Shown here: piece after piece, positions 50,613 to 63,009 of the stretch
How the letters are laid out: each line of letters starts with the position of its first letter
How positions within the stretch are numbered: the first letter of the stretch is position 1
Origin: Polytrichum commune
Taxonomy: Eukaryota > Streptophyta > Polytrichopsida > Polytrichales > Polytrichaceae
Direction of reading: 5' to 3'
NCBI GenBank assembly: GCA_950295325.1
Contig: OX485803.1
Coordinates: 8,122,001-8,186,000 of the forward strand
Length of the DNA: 64,000 nt
Translations under genes and position numbers: made by a program
The notes under the pieces: generated by a model
Told to the model about the DNA's origin: nothing
Databases searched by the model: none
What the model saw: the letters and a program-made list of their open reading frames with translations, nothing else

Positions 50613-52610
50613 TTTTTGCCCAAGACGATTGCTATTAAGAGTTCTATGACTGAGATCCTCTGAAGAACAGAATCTACTTATGAGAACAGGGTCTGGAGTG
50701 CTGTGGAAGTGGGCTTCAAGAGGCAACTAGATAAATCTTAGTTGCACAACTTCAATTCCAAAGCATAACTCGACAAAAAGCTTTGCAACATTTTTTTCCA
50801 ACAGAAGCAGGTCAAGCAGGTGGTAGATCCAACGAAACATTTGGATGAGCGTCGCCAGCTGCTGCTGATCAACTGGCAAGAATCAATGTTCAACAGGAGT
50901 ACGTTTCAACCCAAACTGATTCATTCTATTGCTGTGTATCAACACATTTTTTATATGGGGAATCCTCAAATGACCCTTTACTCATTCCATGAATATTATG
51001 AACCACTAGGACACAGAGATAGCTTGCTGTTGTGTTCACCAGCTATATCCTCAGGGGCAGTCAGTACTTTTCAAGTGCATACCTTATACATCAAGTCAAG
51101 GTTAATAGTAAAAATACAACAAATTCTGAGCAACATGATATGGCAAGTACCCCAAAAGAACTGGGAAGGGGCCCCACATATGATTGGAGTTCTAGTTGCT
51201 TTGCAATTTGCCCTTGTTCAGTAGTGAGAAGATTGGTAATAAAGCTTTGGCAATTGGGCATGTTTTAGTCATCCATTTGGATGTTGTATCATAGAGCAAG
51301 ACCAATTTGAAATCAATGAGGCATGCACGATTGCACTACGCCTTTGTGGAGCAGAAAAAAACTTTTGTCCAATTTGCAGTGTTCTAGATCTCCATCTTTC
51401 TAATGTTGCAAATCTCCCATAATATATCATAAGGGTGCAAACAAATGTCTTATTTAGAGCCACCGTTTTCTTCCTGTCTTTTGTGCAACCACATTGGGCC
51501 ACCATCACAAACGTCTACCAAATGTTGTTTGGTGAATGTACATAACAGATGCATTCAATACCCTGGTGGTCATCATGGATGCACCTAAGCAACTCAAATG
51601 AGGTTGCTGCATGAGTTTGAGGAGCCGTTTATGCAAAGAACCTTACAGCAAATGCTCTAAGTTTCTTTCTTGACCCTGAAGCTGCATAAGTCATTTGGAA
51701 AAGTGTCTTAGAGGGATAATTTTTTAGATGGATGTCCAGATATCATATCAACTATCTTCATTACTGAGTTGCATTGTTTTCTCTTTAATGATCAGGTACA
51801 AGGTCCCAATTTTCAATTGTCAGCTTTCCCCTGTTGACTTCACACAGTAGTTCAAATAGGAAAATGCAAGGTTGCAAAACCTCCAGTTTCTACTCCTGGA
51901 TTCCAAAGTCAAGACATGGTCATGTCAAATTAAGGACATCTCTTTGGCAGGAGACTCCTCCCTTGGAGGCAATCATTCTCAAAAGCCTTGATGCTCCTTC
52001 GAGTAAACACAGCAACTGTGAATGAAAACTAGAGGTTTTTGTATTGTTGATCAAAAGCTCTTGCTCGGTAGAATTAAAAGACGATGACTAAAGACAGGGA
52101 TGGCAGTGGCATGGATAGAAAGCACTTGAAAGAAATTCATTGATGCCGGTATATACAATATCCAGATACTGTTGTCAAAGAAATCCTGAAGTAGAATAAA
52201 GTTTTCCTTGTCGAGTAAACTATACTAGTCTACTCTCAGCCTACACATTATTTTGTCTCTTCCAAGTTTCTTACCTATGTGAAATAGGAAACATGTATCC
52301 ACCAAATGCAAGCTTTTGTACAGATATTTACCAAACCTTGGTCTAGGTAATCTGCTTGAGCTTAAATTACTCAAAAGCAGGGGCAGTGATAGTCACTCCA
52401 TGTCAAGAAAAGGTGTAGAGAAACCCAGACTCAGGTTCGGAAGCGAATATACAGTTTTACTCCATTGGAGATCAGAAAAACAATCTTGTAAATGTAACCA
52501 ACCAAGGTCTAGAGCCCCAATCACTTGCTTGCACAAAGACCAAATTTATACTAAAAATTACACATTCTCTGATCGATGAAAGAGAGATGTTCCTGCGTTG
52601 AGTGGTGGGA
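50613..52610. other. IPUT1 3' flank and space to convergent RBD1
   Basis: The two genes end towards each other across 2 kb. The region should contain both 3' UTRs. Frames at 50820-51224 and 51834-52025 have no recognisable content. Confidence 0.5.
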
Positions 52611-55392
52611 CTATTGCAGGAAGTAACCAGAAAGGAAGAGGGCAAAGAAAAACAAGAGGGCACCATAGATGACGAGACTCTTTTGCCCCGACGTCAGCGA
52701 GTTCCCACCCAACCCGAATTGTTGGTTCTGGGCAAACCCAGCCACTTCCACACTCTTGCTTTGGAAGTAGCTCTTGGCTGCACCACATGTGGGACACCTC
52801 CAATCCGCGGGGAGGTCGGTGAAATATGTACCTGCGTTGACTGGGTATGTGTTGTCTCCCTTAGCCTCCTCGTACACGTGCCCACATGACCTGCATTCAT
52901 GTTTACCCGTGTTTATAACGGCAAATCTTTCCTCCAGGCCTGGAAACATACCATCATCACAGCCCACAATTAGGAATCTGAATATTTATCCTCGTAAGTA
53001 TTTGTATGTTCAAATGTTCAAGACTTACAAATAAATTCAACCAGTGACTCATGAAACAAGAATCAAGAGAGATAGTTAATCCAAAGATTTTCAAGTTCCG
53101 TACTCAATACAAAGCAATCAAAAGGAAGCAAAAAAAAGAGGAAACGCATCACACATGTGAGCAATGGCCAAATGGTGGTGGCAAGCTACTTCACCAGGGA
53201 GCCATCCACAACAATCTACACTGACTTTTTCAGTTCCCAACAGTGGATCTTTGTCTTGAGTAACTTGTGCTCCTTGTCTCCAGAGGTAATGGGAAGACTC
53301 AAGCAAATTGTTGTTTGGCATGTGTACTAAGACCTCAAATTCGACTCAAATAAACCAAGAGAGTGAAGGAAAAAAACCCTGATTTAGGAGGGACAAAAGA
53401 CTTCAAACACCTGGAATTCCAACTGAAGAAATAAGGTAGTATCAGACAAGAAAAACAGCAGAGTCCTCTTGACTACAATGTTCATCAGAATGTCCAGCAA
53501 TCATGTATCACAGTTTTTGTGAACTAAAGTTACGAGATCCTCCCATAGCAATGTAGAACTTTTGTTAATTTTACGAGCTCCTGAGCAGCCCTATGGCTAC
53601 ATTTTGTAAATAAAAATCAGAGGCTTGAGCCTCACAAAGTTTGTGACCTCATTTGATTATACTGAAAACCCTTGTCCATACTGTTGGAGTAGATACTGTC
53701 AAATGAGCGATTCCAATTGATCAACTCAATGAACAGAAGACCAATCCCAATCAACTTGAACCTGTAATTTGTTGAAAACCAAATCTTGTGAGATCTTCAT
53801 CGACTTTGGGTATGAGAATGTGATTGCTGTCGGCTTAGACATTGATAAAATAGTGCTGATCTTCAAGTACAGTAGCACATTACTATCATGCTATCATGAC
53901 TGATTATTCTGAAACAGCTGACCGACATCCTGTGACAGGATGTTGCATATTTAAGATGTGTGCATTAAAGCATGTTTCCAAGGGTCTTTTGAGGATTGTC
54001 ACAAAAGAGAAGTAGTAGGCACTAGGTATCAAAGGATCAGATTCATACGGTTAAGATTCAGAAGATACTTTTAATCCTCCCATAGTGAATTTAGAAGTAT
54101 TTCCTTCAAAAATTTATCACAACCCCAAATCTTCTTGTTTTGATAAGAAACTTGACTGGCTACAATCATAAATATCATAGATTGATGGGAAACCGCAAAC
54201 ATCATACATTCTTCAAGTGCGCTTCATAAACGGGACGGCCCAAATGTCCTGTGGAATGTAGTTCACGAACTATTTGTGATTTGGGACTCAGTGCACTAAG
54301 AGATGACTATGTATTTCGACCCAACGAAGAAACATATTTTCCTTGAATTTTACTACGTGGCATACTTACATTGCTCGAGACCGACTTGAATCTCACGTGC
54401 AAACTACATTCCGGCACTAATAGAGATGAAACAGAGGACCCTTTACAGTGGAGCGGTGACTCAGACGGTAATGCGCGAAGCATTCTTGAATCTTCTTTCC
54501 TACCACACAGTGCCAAGATATGCAAGCCAATTCACGTTTTCACAGGCAGGAGAACCCCTGAGATCCGCTCTCCATCCAGAAAGACAAATGCGGATATTGA
54601 ATGCTACGTGTCATCCCTACATGGGTTAGGATCCGCTTGAATCCCACGTGGAGCCTACATTTCTGCGCCAGTAGAGATGAAATAGCACACCCTCAGCGAT
54701 AGACCTTCGATTCAGTTAGTTTATTGAATCTTCTCTCGAGCCAAATTCACGAATTCACCAGCACAGTTACAGCTAATGATCTAGAAACCCAATTGCGGTA
54801 TTGGTTTATCATATCCCCACGTGTCGCTCTTGCATTGGTTGAGGCCCCATGTATCCCACCTGAGAACCACATTTCGGCACTAGGAGAGTTGAAACGGAGT
54901 TCGCTCTACAGTAGAACAGCGAATTGGTAATGCATGAAGCATTTTTGAATTCTCTCTCCTACCACACAGTGGTAAAAATCTACGAGCCACTTCAAGAACT
55001 CGCCCCCCGCGTTCCGTTCCGCTAACTATCCAAAATCACAAAATGTGGGTACTGATGAAATTGAGGTCAGAAATCCATTGCTCACCTCGTCGAGAATCGA
55101 TTTGCATTGGCTCCTCGATCTCCCGCATGGTGTCCACGGGACTGGGCTTGGGATTGGGCTGCTCCTGTCCGCCGCCCGCATTGTCCCGCTCGTTGTCCTG
55201 GACCTCCACCGACATGCAGCAGGGCGCCCGCCTGCGCCTCGAAACGGCTACAAACTTAGTTCGCAGCAGCGAGGAGAAGGTCGCTACACCAGCAGGGCGC
55301 GCGGAGTAGGAGGTGGACGGCGCCAGGCCCAGCGGGCTGGACAGCGCCGACATGGCCATCGCCGTCCCGGATGCGCTCGTCGCCATGGCCAT
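52611..55392 (-). CDS. RBD1: plastid membrane rubredoxin (RBD1/RubA homologue)
   Basis: Matches Arabidopsis At1g54500 (RBD1), the thylakoid rubredoxin needed for photosystem II accumulation (RubA in cyanobacteria). Two exons on the minus strand: 55392-55086 and 52939-52611, with a 2,146-bp GT-AG intron; 211 residues. Exon 1 encodes a Ser/Ala/Arg-rich N-terminus fitting a chloroplast transit peptide (ends about residue 55, ...SRRRRAPCCMSVEV) and an acidic linker. Exon 2 encodes LEERFAVINTGKHECRSCGH, the rubredoxin fold with iron-binding pairs C-x2-C (CRSC) and C-x2-C (CPTC) and WRCPTCGAAKSYF, then the conserved FAQNQQFGLGGNSLTSGQK and a C-terminal membrane span (YGALLFFFALFLSGYFLQ). The start ATG has a second in-frame ATG two codons on. 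A TATA-like TTTATACA lies upstream at about 55485-55492 on the minus strand. The gene appears intact. Confidence 0.95.
54389..54995. repeat. three diverged tandem units with ACGT-core motifs in the RBD1 intron
   Basis: Units of about 210-250 bp start near 54389, 54640 and 54850. Each has the order: CCCACGTG-like box, a TACATT(T)C-GGCACTA(G/A) segment, GAGATGAAA or GAGTTGAAA, and (units 1 and 3 only) GAAGCATT-TTGAAT followed by CCTACCACACAGTG. Perfect G-boxes CACGTG occur at 54394-54399 and 54645-54650, and ACGTGTC motifs at 54606-54612 and 54819-54825. They sit in the part of the intron nearest exon 1. Confidence 0.75.
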
Positions 55393-58300
55393 GGCCGCAA
55401 GAGGGCGGGGCGGGCGAGCGAGCGAGTGAGTTGTGGATAAGAAACAACAAGCCTTGGCTGGGCGACACTCCCTCCCCTCTCTTGTATAAACTTAACTTAT
55501 CAACCGAGGCTCTTTGTTGAATCGGGAACATGCCTTTGGAACATCCCATTCAACCATATTTTCCTACGCCTCCTCCCTTCTTATTGGCCAAGTGCAATCC
55601 TCACATGAGCTTGTTAGAGGGAGCCCATGGGACCACCTTATTTTCTCCCTCACTACCATTTCTTAAGCCCTAATAAGCGTCTAAGAGGCCCTACATAACA
55701 TTACTAAGCAACCGCTGCATGATGGTCTCTTTTTAATGAAAAGGCTGCAATTAAAAAAACCTTTGTTAATGTACAATCGTTTGTCGGAAAAGTTCACAGT
55801 TTACAGCTTGAGTGCTCCCCATAAACGGGGAATTCCAATAATTAAAGAAGAAATTATGCTCATGTCAAACATGGTGCTACGGAACGCGACCAAGGAGTTG
55901 TTGTATGTTATGTATTCGGGGGAGAGAGGGAAAAAGGGAATAATTGTATACGAGTGTGGCTCCCATCCATCCAACATAAATCTTGATCCCTTAAAGTTTG
56001 TTGCAGATTCATCTCAAATGGCCTCAAGTAGACTAATGTGGGGTCTTTAAAGCTAGTTTTGGTGTCAAATCAATTAAAATAAGTAACCATCAGGTTGCAT
56101 ACTATTTGAGGGGTTTTATGTCGATGGATGAGCGGTACACTAATACCCAATAATTCCCTCTATGCCTATCTAGGCCAATACATGTATAGTACATGTAATT
56201 GAGCTACATATTTTCATGTTCAGTCAATTATGCTAAAAAATGACCCTTAGAAAATTAGTCAATTTTCCAGTTCTTTGATGTTGATGTCAAATGTGATTGT
56301 ATGTTTATTTTATTTTATTTGTCATAGAAAAATGTACAAAATACATCACAAAATGTACAAGTATAATAAAATATGGTTTTTAGACTTGATGAGGTTGGCT
56401 TGTAGAAGTTGTGTTTATGGCCGTATATTTATTCCCTTGGTCTTTATAAAGGATTAAAAGACCAAGGGGCACAAATTACCCCTATACACCATTTCTACAA
56501 GCCTCACAAGTTTAGAAAGAGCATTTTTCATGTTTGTGGCTTCGGAATTTTAATTAGTGCATTATCTTAAGTCAAGGTGAAATCAAAATAGATCATATTC
56601 GATATTGATGATCAATATATTATGTATGTACTTGCATCCAAGGACATCCATGATGTGTATTTAAACCCAAATCTTCCAAGATATTAAGATATGAAATTGA
56701 TTTTAAAAGCGCAATTGAATGATAATTTAACTTTAGAACTGGTCAAATATGAAACGAGATATGAATAAGAAATAAGGTTGACACTCTCCCCCCTCTAACT
56801 TACTTATCATTTCAGGCTCATGTTGAGTCAAGAACATGTCTTTGGAAGATCCCTTGAAGCACACCTTCCAATGCCTACTTTTTTATTGGGCAAGCACGAT
56901 ACATGAGCTTTGTTAGAGTAAATTAGAGGGAGCCCACATGACCATGCAAGTTTTTTCACTACCATTAGCTTTTGAAGTTTTTAAAGGCATGGCTATATGT
57001 TTGTCCCTTCATTCAACCAAAATTGTTCATTTTCACATGTTTTGCCTGGGGAATCAATCCATGTGTGATAAATGGATTTTTAGAGAATGGTGGTGAGGGG
57101 GGAGGGGGATATTTTAATTTTCATATTCTTTTCTCACCAATGATGAAGTGATAGCTTAAACCCAAGGTTTGAAGGACACGCTATCTAAACTTAACTCCAA
57201 ATCAATCAAAATTATTCCAAGCCATATTTTCAAATTTGAAAGTGAATGTAAATTTCCAAAACGCATATTTTTTCTTGTAAATATTGGACTAACCACCAAG
57301 CCCCCTTATCCATTCCAATAATGATTGCCATTGGTTAAATTTTATTCACTGCCTTAAACTACTCCCCACATAAGTCCCTCTTACCCTTTGGTGTTGAAAG
57401 CCACAATGTCAAACCATAAGTACATGTGCCCAAACTCCGCATTGCTACCCAAAACCCTAAATGAACCACGTGTACCGAGCTTTATTTTGTTTGTTTATTT
57501 GGTTTACTTTTACTCTCATTACAATGCTACTCTCCCTTCTCCAAATGACATATAAAACCTCCCTCAAGATGTATTAAGGTTTAGCCTTTCATTTTAGTAG
57601 TTATTCACAAACCTCCCCTTTGTGTATTTTCCTATGGTCGGTCCCACGATGAATGAATTTTAAAGACCCTATACTTCTCCTAGTGATTTTTTCTAATTTT
57701 ACACATGTGGAATTCATTGTTTTTTACATATAGTTATCTAAATTATATCAAGCGACCCCCCCCCCCAACTCCTTCAAGAGTCAAGACTGTTTGATTACAT
57801 TTGCCCCATTGGATAGTGTAACAAGATTTGGACGATGGCTTTCCACATAATAATAATAAGAAGAAGAAGAAGAAGTTTAGAGATGTTCACCAGAAATTAA
57901 AAACATATTGTAGTGTCTAGGTGTAATATAGAGATAGGATTATTTTTCCCTCCAATTTGATGTTGTCACTAACAAAATTCTAGATATTAATTTGGTTTGT
58001 ATTGTATACACAAGGGGAACCATAGAACAATGGATTAGCTAAGAGGTCATATAATGTGTGAGACTTGTGTGCTAGACATTCCCACACTTATGATTCAATG
58101 GAAATCACAATGTGTGACACATCTTCATATGTAGAGGTTTACAATTTATTGAAAAAAATATGCACCTTGTGTATGTGCAAGAAGTGAAGAATGGGTAGCC
58201 ATGCCTCGGACTCCAATCAAAAACAAAGACAACCTATTACTTTTGGTGCACTCCACTTGACACCATGTAAATGAGGGAATACTATCAAAAATAAAAAACC

Positions 58301-59930
58301 ATCATTTGATGTTGATCATTATAAGCCCCATTAGCTATCTTTGTCAGTTGGAAGGGTGTTTCAACCACTTCCATTAATGGATTTAACAATGAAATAAAAC
58401 GATTTATTGTCCTCTCCACTCAATTAGAATTTCAACAACAACACAATCATGTTGGTGTTACTCGTCCATATTAAAAATGTCAATAATCCAACCATATCAT
58501 ACCATAAATGAGTTACTCACAATGGAATCTAACAAAATCATCATGTTTTTGTTCAATCAATGAGACTGAAGGTCATCTTTCCATGCATGCATCATTTAGG
58601 TAAGCGATCATTTGCCCGAAATATTTCAAACGTTCGTTGCTTTCGGCAAACATATTAGCTTCATCTAAAACCTAGGAGAACATGCATGTTTACACATGAA
58701 ATGCTTATTGGAGTTTCATAATCTCTCATAGTCCTAAATCAATGCAAAGTTTGTCACCTCTAAGATAGCAAAACCTTCATAATGCTCTCATCATCTTGTA
58801 GTATTTTTCATGTTTTCTACCATAGTTGATGACCTCATATGCATTGCACACGTGCATTGAGCAAGCTAAGCACTATAAGGTCGACCATGGGGTTCATGAT
58901 GCCAATTTCTTTCTTTTTCTAATCATCAACAAATTTAAGGTTGTCTTCCAATTGACTCATAAAGAGAAACAATACCAAGATTTAGGTCACAAATGATATC
59001 AAGAGAGATAGCTCCAAGAAAATGACCAAAAAAAACTATTTCATTGTTGTGTACTACATCAAGATTTATCTAAGTGCAAAATTGATGTTCTCCTCTACTC
59101 GGTCATCCTTCATCTCCCCCTTCAACAATGTGATGTCTAAGGAAAAAACTCACATTTTGCATCTTTTCCTCCAAGGTAGAAATTTGATTTTGCACCACTA
59201 TAAGTTCTTTGATTTTTGTGATGTCCTTTATGATCTTAGTTTTAAAAGGTGGGTAATCTTCGGCTGCAGCAAACTAAGATTTGCAAAACACATAATCAAC
59301 ACACAAAAATTGACAAAAATTAATTCAAAGAAGTAAATAAATAAATAAAATTACGTAGTTGCATGCATGGTAGTGAACTCATTCTCGGTTGTATTACCTT
59401 GCACAAGAATGTTGGTGAAACAGCTCAACAATCCCATTTTGCTTGTCATTACGCCTCTTGAATTGTTTGAAAGAATCTCCCTTGTCCCAACCACGAGACG
59501 TCATTGCTACACACAACCAAAGCTCCAACCAAAGCTCCACTAGAGCTTTATCTTTAGTATGAGCATAACACAAACATTAGCCCGGGCATTGATTTGTCTT
59601 TCTCAATTGACATTTGCTTCTTCTCATTCTTGTCAATCCACACTTCTAATTTTTGTGCCGTTTGAATTTCTAACACTACCATTATTGGTGTTTTCATGCA
59701 CATACACATGCTTCAAATAAATAAATAAATGTATTGCTTAAGTGATTGGTGCCATGAGGAACAAAGTGAGCAAGGTGAAGAGTTTATGAGCATTGGATGA
59801 GGAGCAAAGGAGTTGGTGTTGAGGCAAATTTTATGGGAAATGGGCGTTACAGTGGCACATGATCAACGTTGTTTGTTTATAATTAGGGAATTTTTGTTGT
59901 GGCCCGAGAGAGAGTTGTACTTTTTAGAGC
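55393..59930. other. RBD1 promoter followed by gene-free stretch
   Basis: The first ~150 bp should hold the RBD1 promoter and leader. At 55960-56136 lies a copy of the dispersed repeat with inverted ends (ATCCATCCAACATAAA / TTTATGTCGATGGAT). Simple repeats such as (AAG)n at about 57855-57877 and a C run at 57760-57771 occur. No gene recognised. Confidence 0.5.
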
Positions 59931-60949
59931 TTTTTTCAAAGCTTGATCTTCCTCTTTTCAGAGGCCCTTTCCTTTCTATTCTTCATCAAAATAAAGCAAG
60001 GGTGGGTGGGTGGGATTTTCATTCAATACAAATCTGTTTTCTTATCAAGTCATAGTACCTATCAATGTAACTATGCTTGTGTTGCTAAGTTTTGTATAAC
60101 ATGGAATATCTTGCATTCTCAAGGAGGAACATGTATCCTCACCATCATGCTTCCTTCAACTCAAATCATCTCAAATCATTTTGAAACCCTAACTGTGAGG
60201 TATAAGTGGTCAGAATGTAATGATATGCTCATCACATGACTTTGTATATAGTAGCATAGTCTGGAATAGAGTCTAACTATGCAATGCATTGTGCTTGGTA
60301 GTCAATGTAACTAATGTTACTAATGTTACTAATGTTACCAATGTTACCATCAAGTAATAAGTTGAGTATGTAAGATGTAAGCTTACATATATGTTTCCAT
60401 ACTATCTCAACTACTTTGTAGTGTTTGTGTGCTAATCAAAATACTTTCAAAGCAGTAAATAAGCTTTCATACTTATCATATAATAAGGTGAAAGAGTATT
60501 CAAACTTGAACAATGTACTATTGTTGGTGTAGAAAATGTGAAGAGCTAGCCTCACCTGCACCCGTGCCAACCCAAACATACAAATGTGTGTTAGAAAGGC
60601 GTGTGTCAGGTGTCTTCAGCTAGCTCAGTTGCTATCCATGTCACACATTAACCTCACTTGTCAAGTCCATTGATAGTTTACAACATCAATACTCATTACA
60701 AATCAATGAGTATACTTACCTGCTCTTTTGCCATGTTGTGTAACTTGATAGTAACAATCTTTAGTACACCAAATGTCAGTTTTTTCACCTCCCCTCCAAC
60801 CTTGTTCTCACACTCAAAGTTAAGTGTTTTCCTTCACGCATGTAAAAGAGTTTTCACATGGAAGAATGAGAAGCTTAAGTATTGGTGTGGTCAAGCAAGG
60901 AGGTTGTTTTAGGTCACAGAAACCCTAAAAACGCGAAGTATGGTAACTA
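59931..60949 (+). repeat. ~1-kb direct repeat, copy 1
   Basis: Similar to 63003-64000 along its whole length, from TTTTTTCAAAGCTTGATCTT to GGTAAC, with higher identity in a ~150-bp block (60525-60680) than around it. There is no coding frame. The block holds the foldback at 60544-60627. Confidence 0.88.
60544..60627 (+). ncRNA. candidate structured RNA / MIRNA-like foldback, copy A
   Basis: Stem parts: GAGCTAG (60544-60550) with CTAGCTC (60621-60627); CACCTG (60554-60559) with CAGGTG (60608-60613); ACCCGTGCC (60561-60569) with GGCGTGTGT (60599-60607; two G-U pairs, one mismatch); and an inner stem AACATAC (60576-60582) with GTGTGTT (60587-60593). An unequal 3/7-nt internal loop separates the basal stem. 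The size fits plant miRNA precursors, but I do not recognise a known mature miRNA, and the strand is assumed. Confidence 0.4.
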
Positions 60950-62327
60950 TTCTTTACCATAGTATTTTAACCCATGGTTAAGTTTAGTTCAGCCTTTTAA
61001 CTGTGGTGTGGATTCCCTTTAGGTGTCTCAATCCTATTGGAATGCTCATATTAAATTGTCAATAATGTTACTTTTTAGTTTTAAAGGCAAAATCAAGAGC
61101 AAAGCGAGGGAGAGAGCTGACTAATCTTGTCTTGATTATTGTCTTATCCTGTTAGGATATGTCATCACTATACAGGTAAGGTTAAGTTATGTAATGACAA
61201 CATACATCCCTTGTTAGGGTCCCGGTAATCAAGTATATTACTCATTCTTCATATCTCATCCTTCCCCAAAAGAGGCTTGTCAGAAGAGTTTCACCTTTTT
61301 GGTATTATGTAGACTATACATAAGAATACATAATGTTATAAAGACTGAATTGATATAATTTCAACTGATCTAGTTAACTCATAACCAATAGAGAAGTCCT
61401 TTGTTTGTTGTTTACTGAAGTAGTCACCCCATCCTGTGAAATGGTTGTATATATACTCCGAATAGGAAGTTGAATACCCTCATAGGTTAATACTCCCCAT
61501 CATATTTCAAGTATGGAGATATATATGTATACATATCAATGTATAAATTTCTCATAGTTCCCAAATATTTTCAGAGAGCACTGGTTAGTCGAGAATCAGT
61601 ACGATTCCAACTATTATTGCAAACTCCATATAATTAGTGTAGACATCTGTACCTAAACAGTGGTCTAAATTACTCAGCATATAGTTTGGTCAGCACTTAA
61701 TGAGGAGCCGAATTACTCATTTCTTAATATATGGCAGGTAAGTAGATATATAGATATATATCTTGATTACTAGGGAATCAATTTGATTTCAGCCACTTCA
61801 GTCCACTGTGGTCAGTAATGTGAACTTAATACATATTAAGTAATCCGACCTGCCCATCTCACCATCTGGTCATCAATGAACATAAACTAACAGACAGCAT
61901 ACCAACATATAAGTATTTTTCCACTTGCACCAGAATCTTGATACCAAATCCTTTCAGGGTGCACATTTTAAGCCAGTCAGAACCATGTAGCTTCAAGAGA
62001 GTATATCTGAGTATAATATGTATGACCGGTCACAGAGTTCTCTTAACTCCGTTTCTTTATTTTGTATAGGAAATCAAGAATTACTGATTTTATTTAGTTT
62101 ACCATATACAATGGTGTGATAGAACTCATAATCGTATTCTTGATATCTTTATTGTATTCCTCAATTGCTTCATATAGAGCATAAGTTGAGGAACTACTAG
62201 AGAATGTAGTATTTAAAGAAAGTATGGTGTAAAAACAAGAAGTACTCCAAATCAATTTCAAGAGCATGAAATCTTTTAGAAATTGAGATGAGTGACCGGA
62301 TCTTCGGAAGGCGTATACCGCTTGTAG
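60950..62327. other. gene-free stretch between the direct repeats
   Basis: AT-rich, with TATATA-rich patches and no coding frame. Its last part, before 62328, is loosely similar in layout to the sequence preceding foldbacks A and C. Confidence 0.45.
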
Positions 62328-62409
62328 AAGAGGTCCTCACCTGTGCCCATGCTCCCCACAATTACAAGAAAAGTTAGTAGAGCGTACAACAGGTGTAAAC
62401 GGACCTTCT
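62328..62409 (+). ncRNA. candidate structured RNA / MIRNA-like foldback, copy B (diverged)
   Basis: Keeps the central TCACCTG...CAGGTGT pair (62338-62343 with 62390-62395) and the TGCCCATGC/CACCCGTGCC-like arm. The basal stem is GGTCC (62332-62336) with GGACC (62401-62405), extended by AGAAG/CTTCTT, and the upper stem is ATGCTC (62349-62354) with GAGCGT (62380-62385). The sequence differs from copy A, yet the arms still pair. Confidence 0.4.
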
Positions 62410-62872
62410 TACTTGTTATCAATGTCAACAAGTTTCAACTCCTTCCTTAGATGTAGGAGGATTTACACCAACTTTACAATTCTCAAAATCATACATATAG
62501 TACTTAGAAAGTAAAATGTCATAAGCACAATTTGTGTTACTCTCATATTGTATGTGCTATGTAAGTTTTTTAGAATTCAAGATCATCTTGCCACCTTGAA
62601 CTCGTCAGAAGCAGAAGCATTGCCTGTCTTGTCCATCTTGAGGTTAGTACTGTGGTAATCAGATGTTACTGCAGTAAATTCTGTGAGCTCAGCAGTCTCT
62701 GTGCACGGAACTTGGTTACAGATCTACAGGTGAAGGATAACACTACTGTAGTGTTCTGTATAGCTATCCTGCAGAGTAGGTGTATGCAGAGATCAGTAGT
62801 TGTGACTTCGGATACAGAGTGACTGCTACAGAGTGAGGCTTAAACTGGTGCTTTGCCGCACTCTGGATCGTG

Positions 62873-62880
62873 TATAAATA
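62873..62880 (+). promoter_or_regulatory. TATA box ahead of direct repeat copy 2
   Basis: TATAAATA in a C/G-richer setting, followed about 25-35 bp on by a plausible start region and then the GA tract. It would drive a plus-strand transcript through foldback C. No equivalent box is seen before copy 1. Confidence 0.45.
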
Positions 62881-62953
62881 TCACTTTCTGCCTGCATATT
62901 TTCCGGGCAGCCCGTGATTGAGACCAGGAAATTCAAGAAGATCAAGAAAACAG

Positions 62954-62958
<5 letters not shown>

Positions 62959-63001
<43 letters not shown>
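62959..63001. repeat. (GA)21 microsatellite
   Basis: Uninterrupted GA run directly before the second 1-kb repeat; a short GAGAGAGAG occurs about 20 bp before copy 1 as well. Confidence 0.95.

Positions 63002-63002
<1 letters not shown>

Positions 63003-63009
<7 letters not shown>

Noticed and set aside
50820-51224. 134-codon frame after IPUT1
   Set aside because: No recognisable domain, lies where the IPUT1 3' UTR is expected, and starts with a non-ATG codon.
55043-55440. Plus-strand frames of 88 and 131 codons at the RBD1 start
   Set aside because: They are antisense shadows of the GC-rich RBD1 exon 1.
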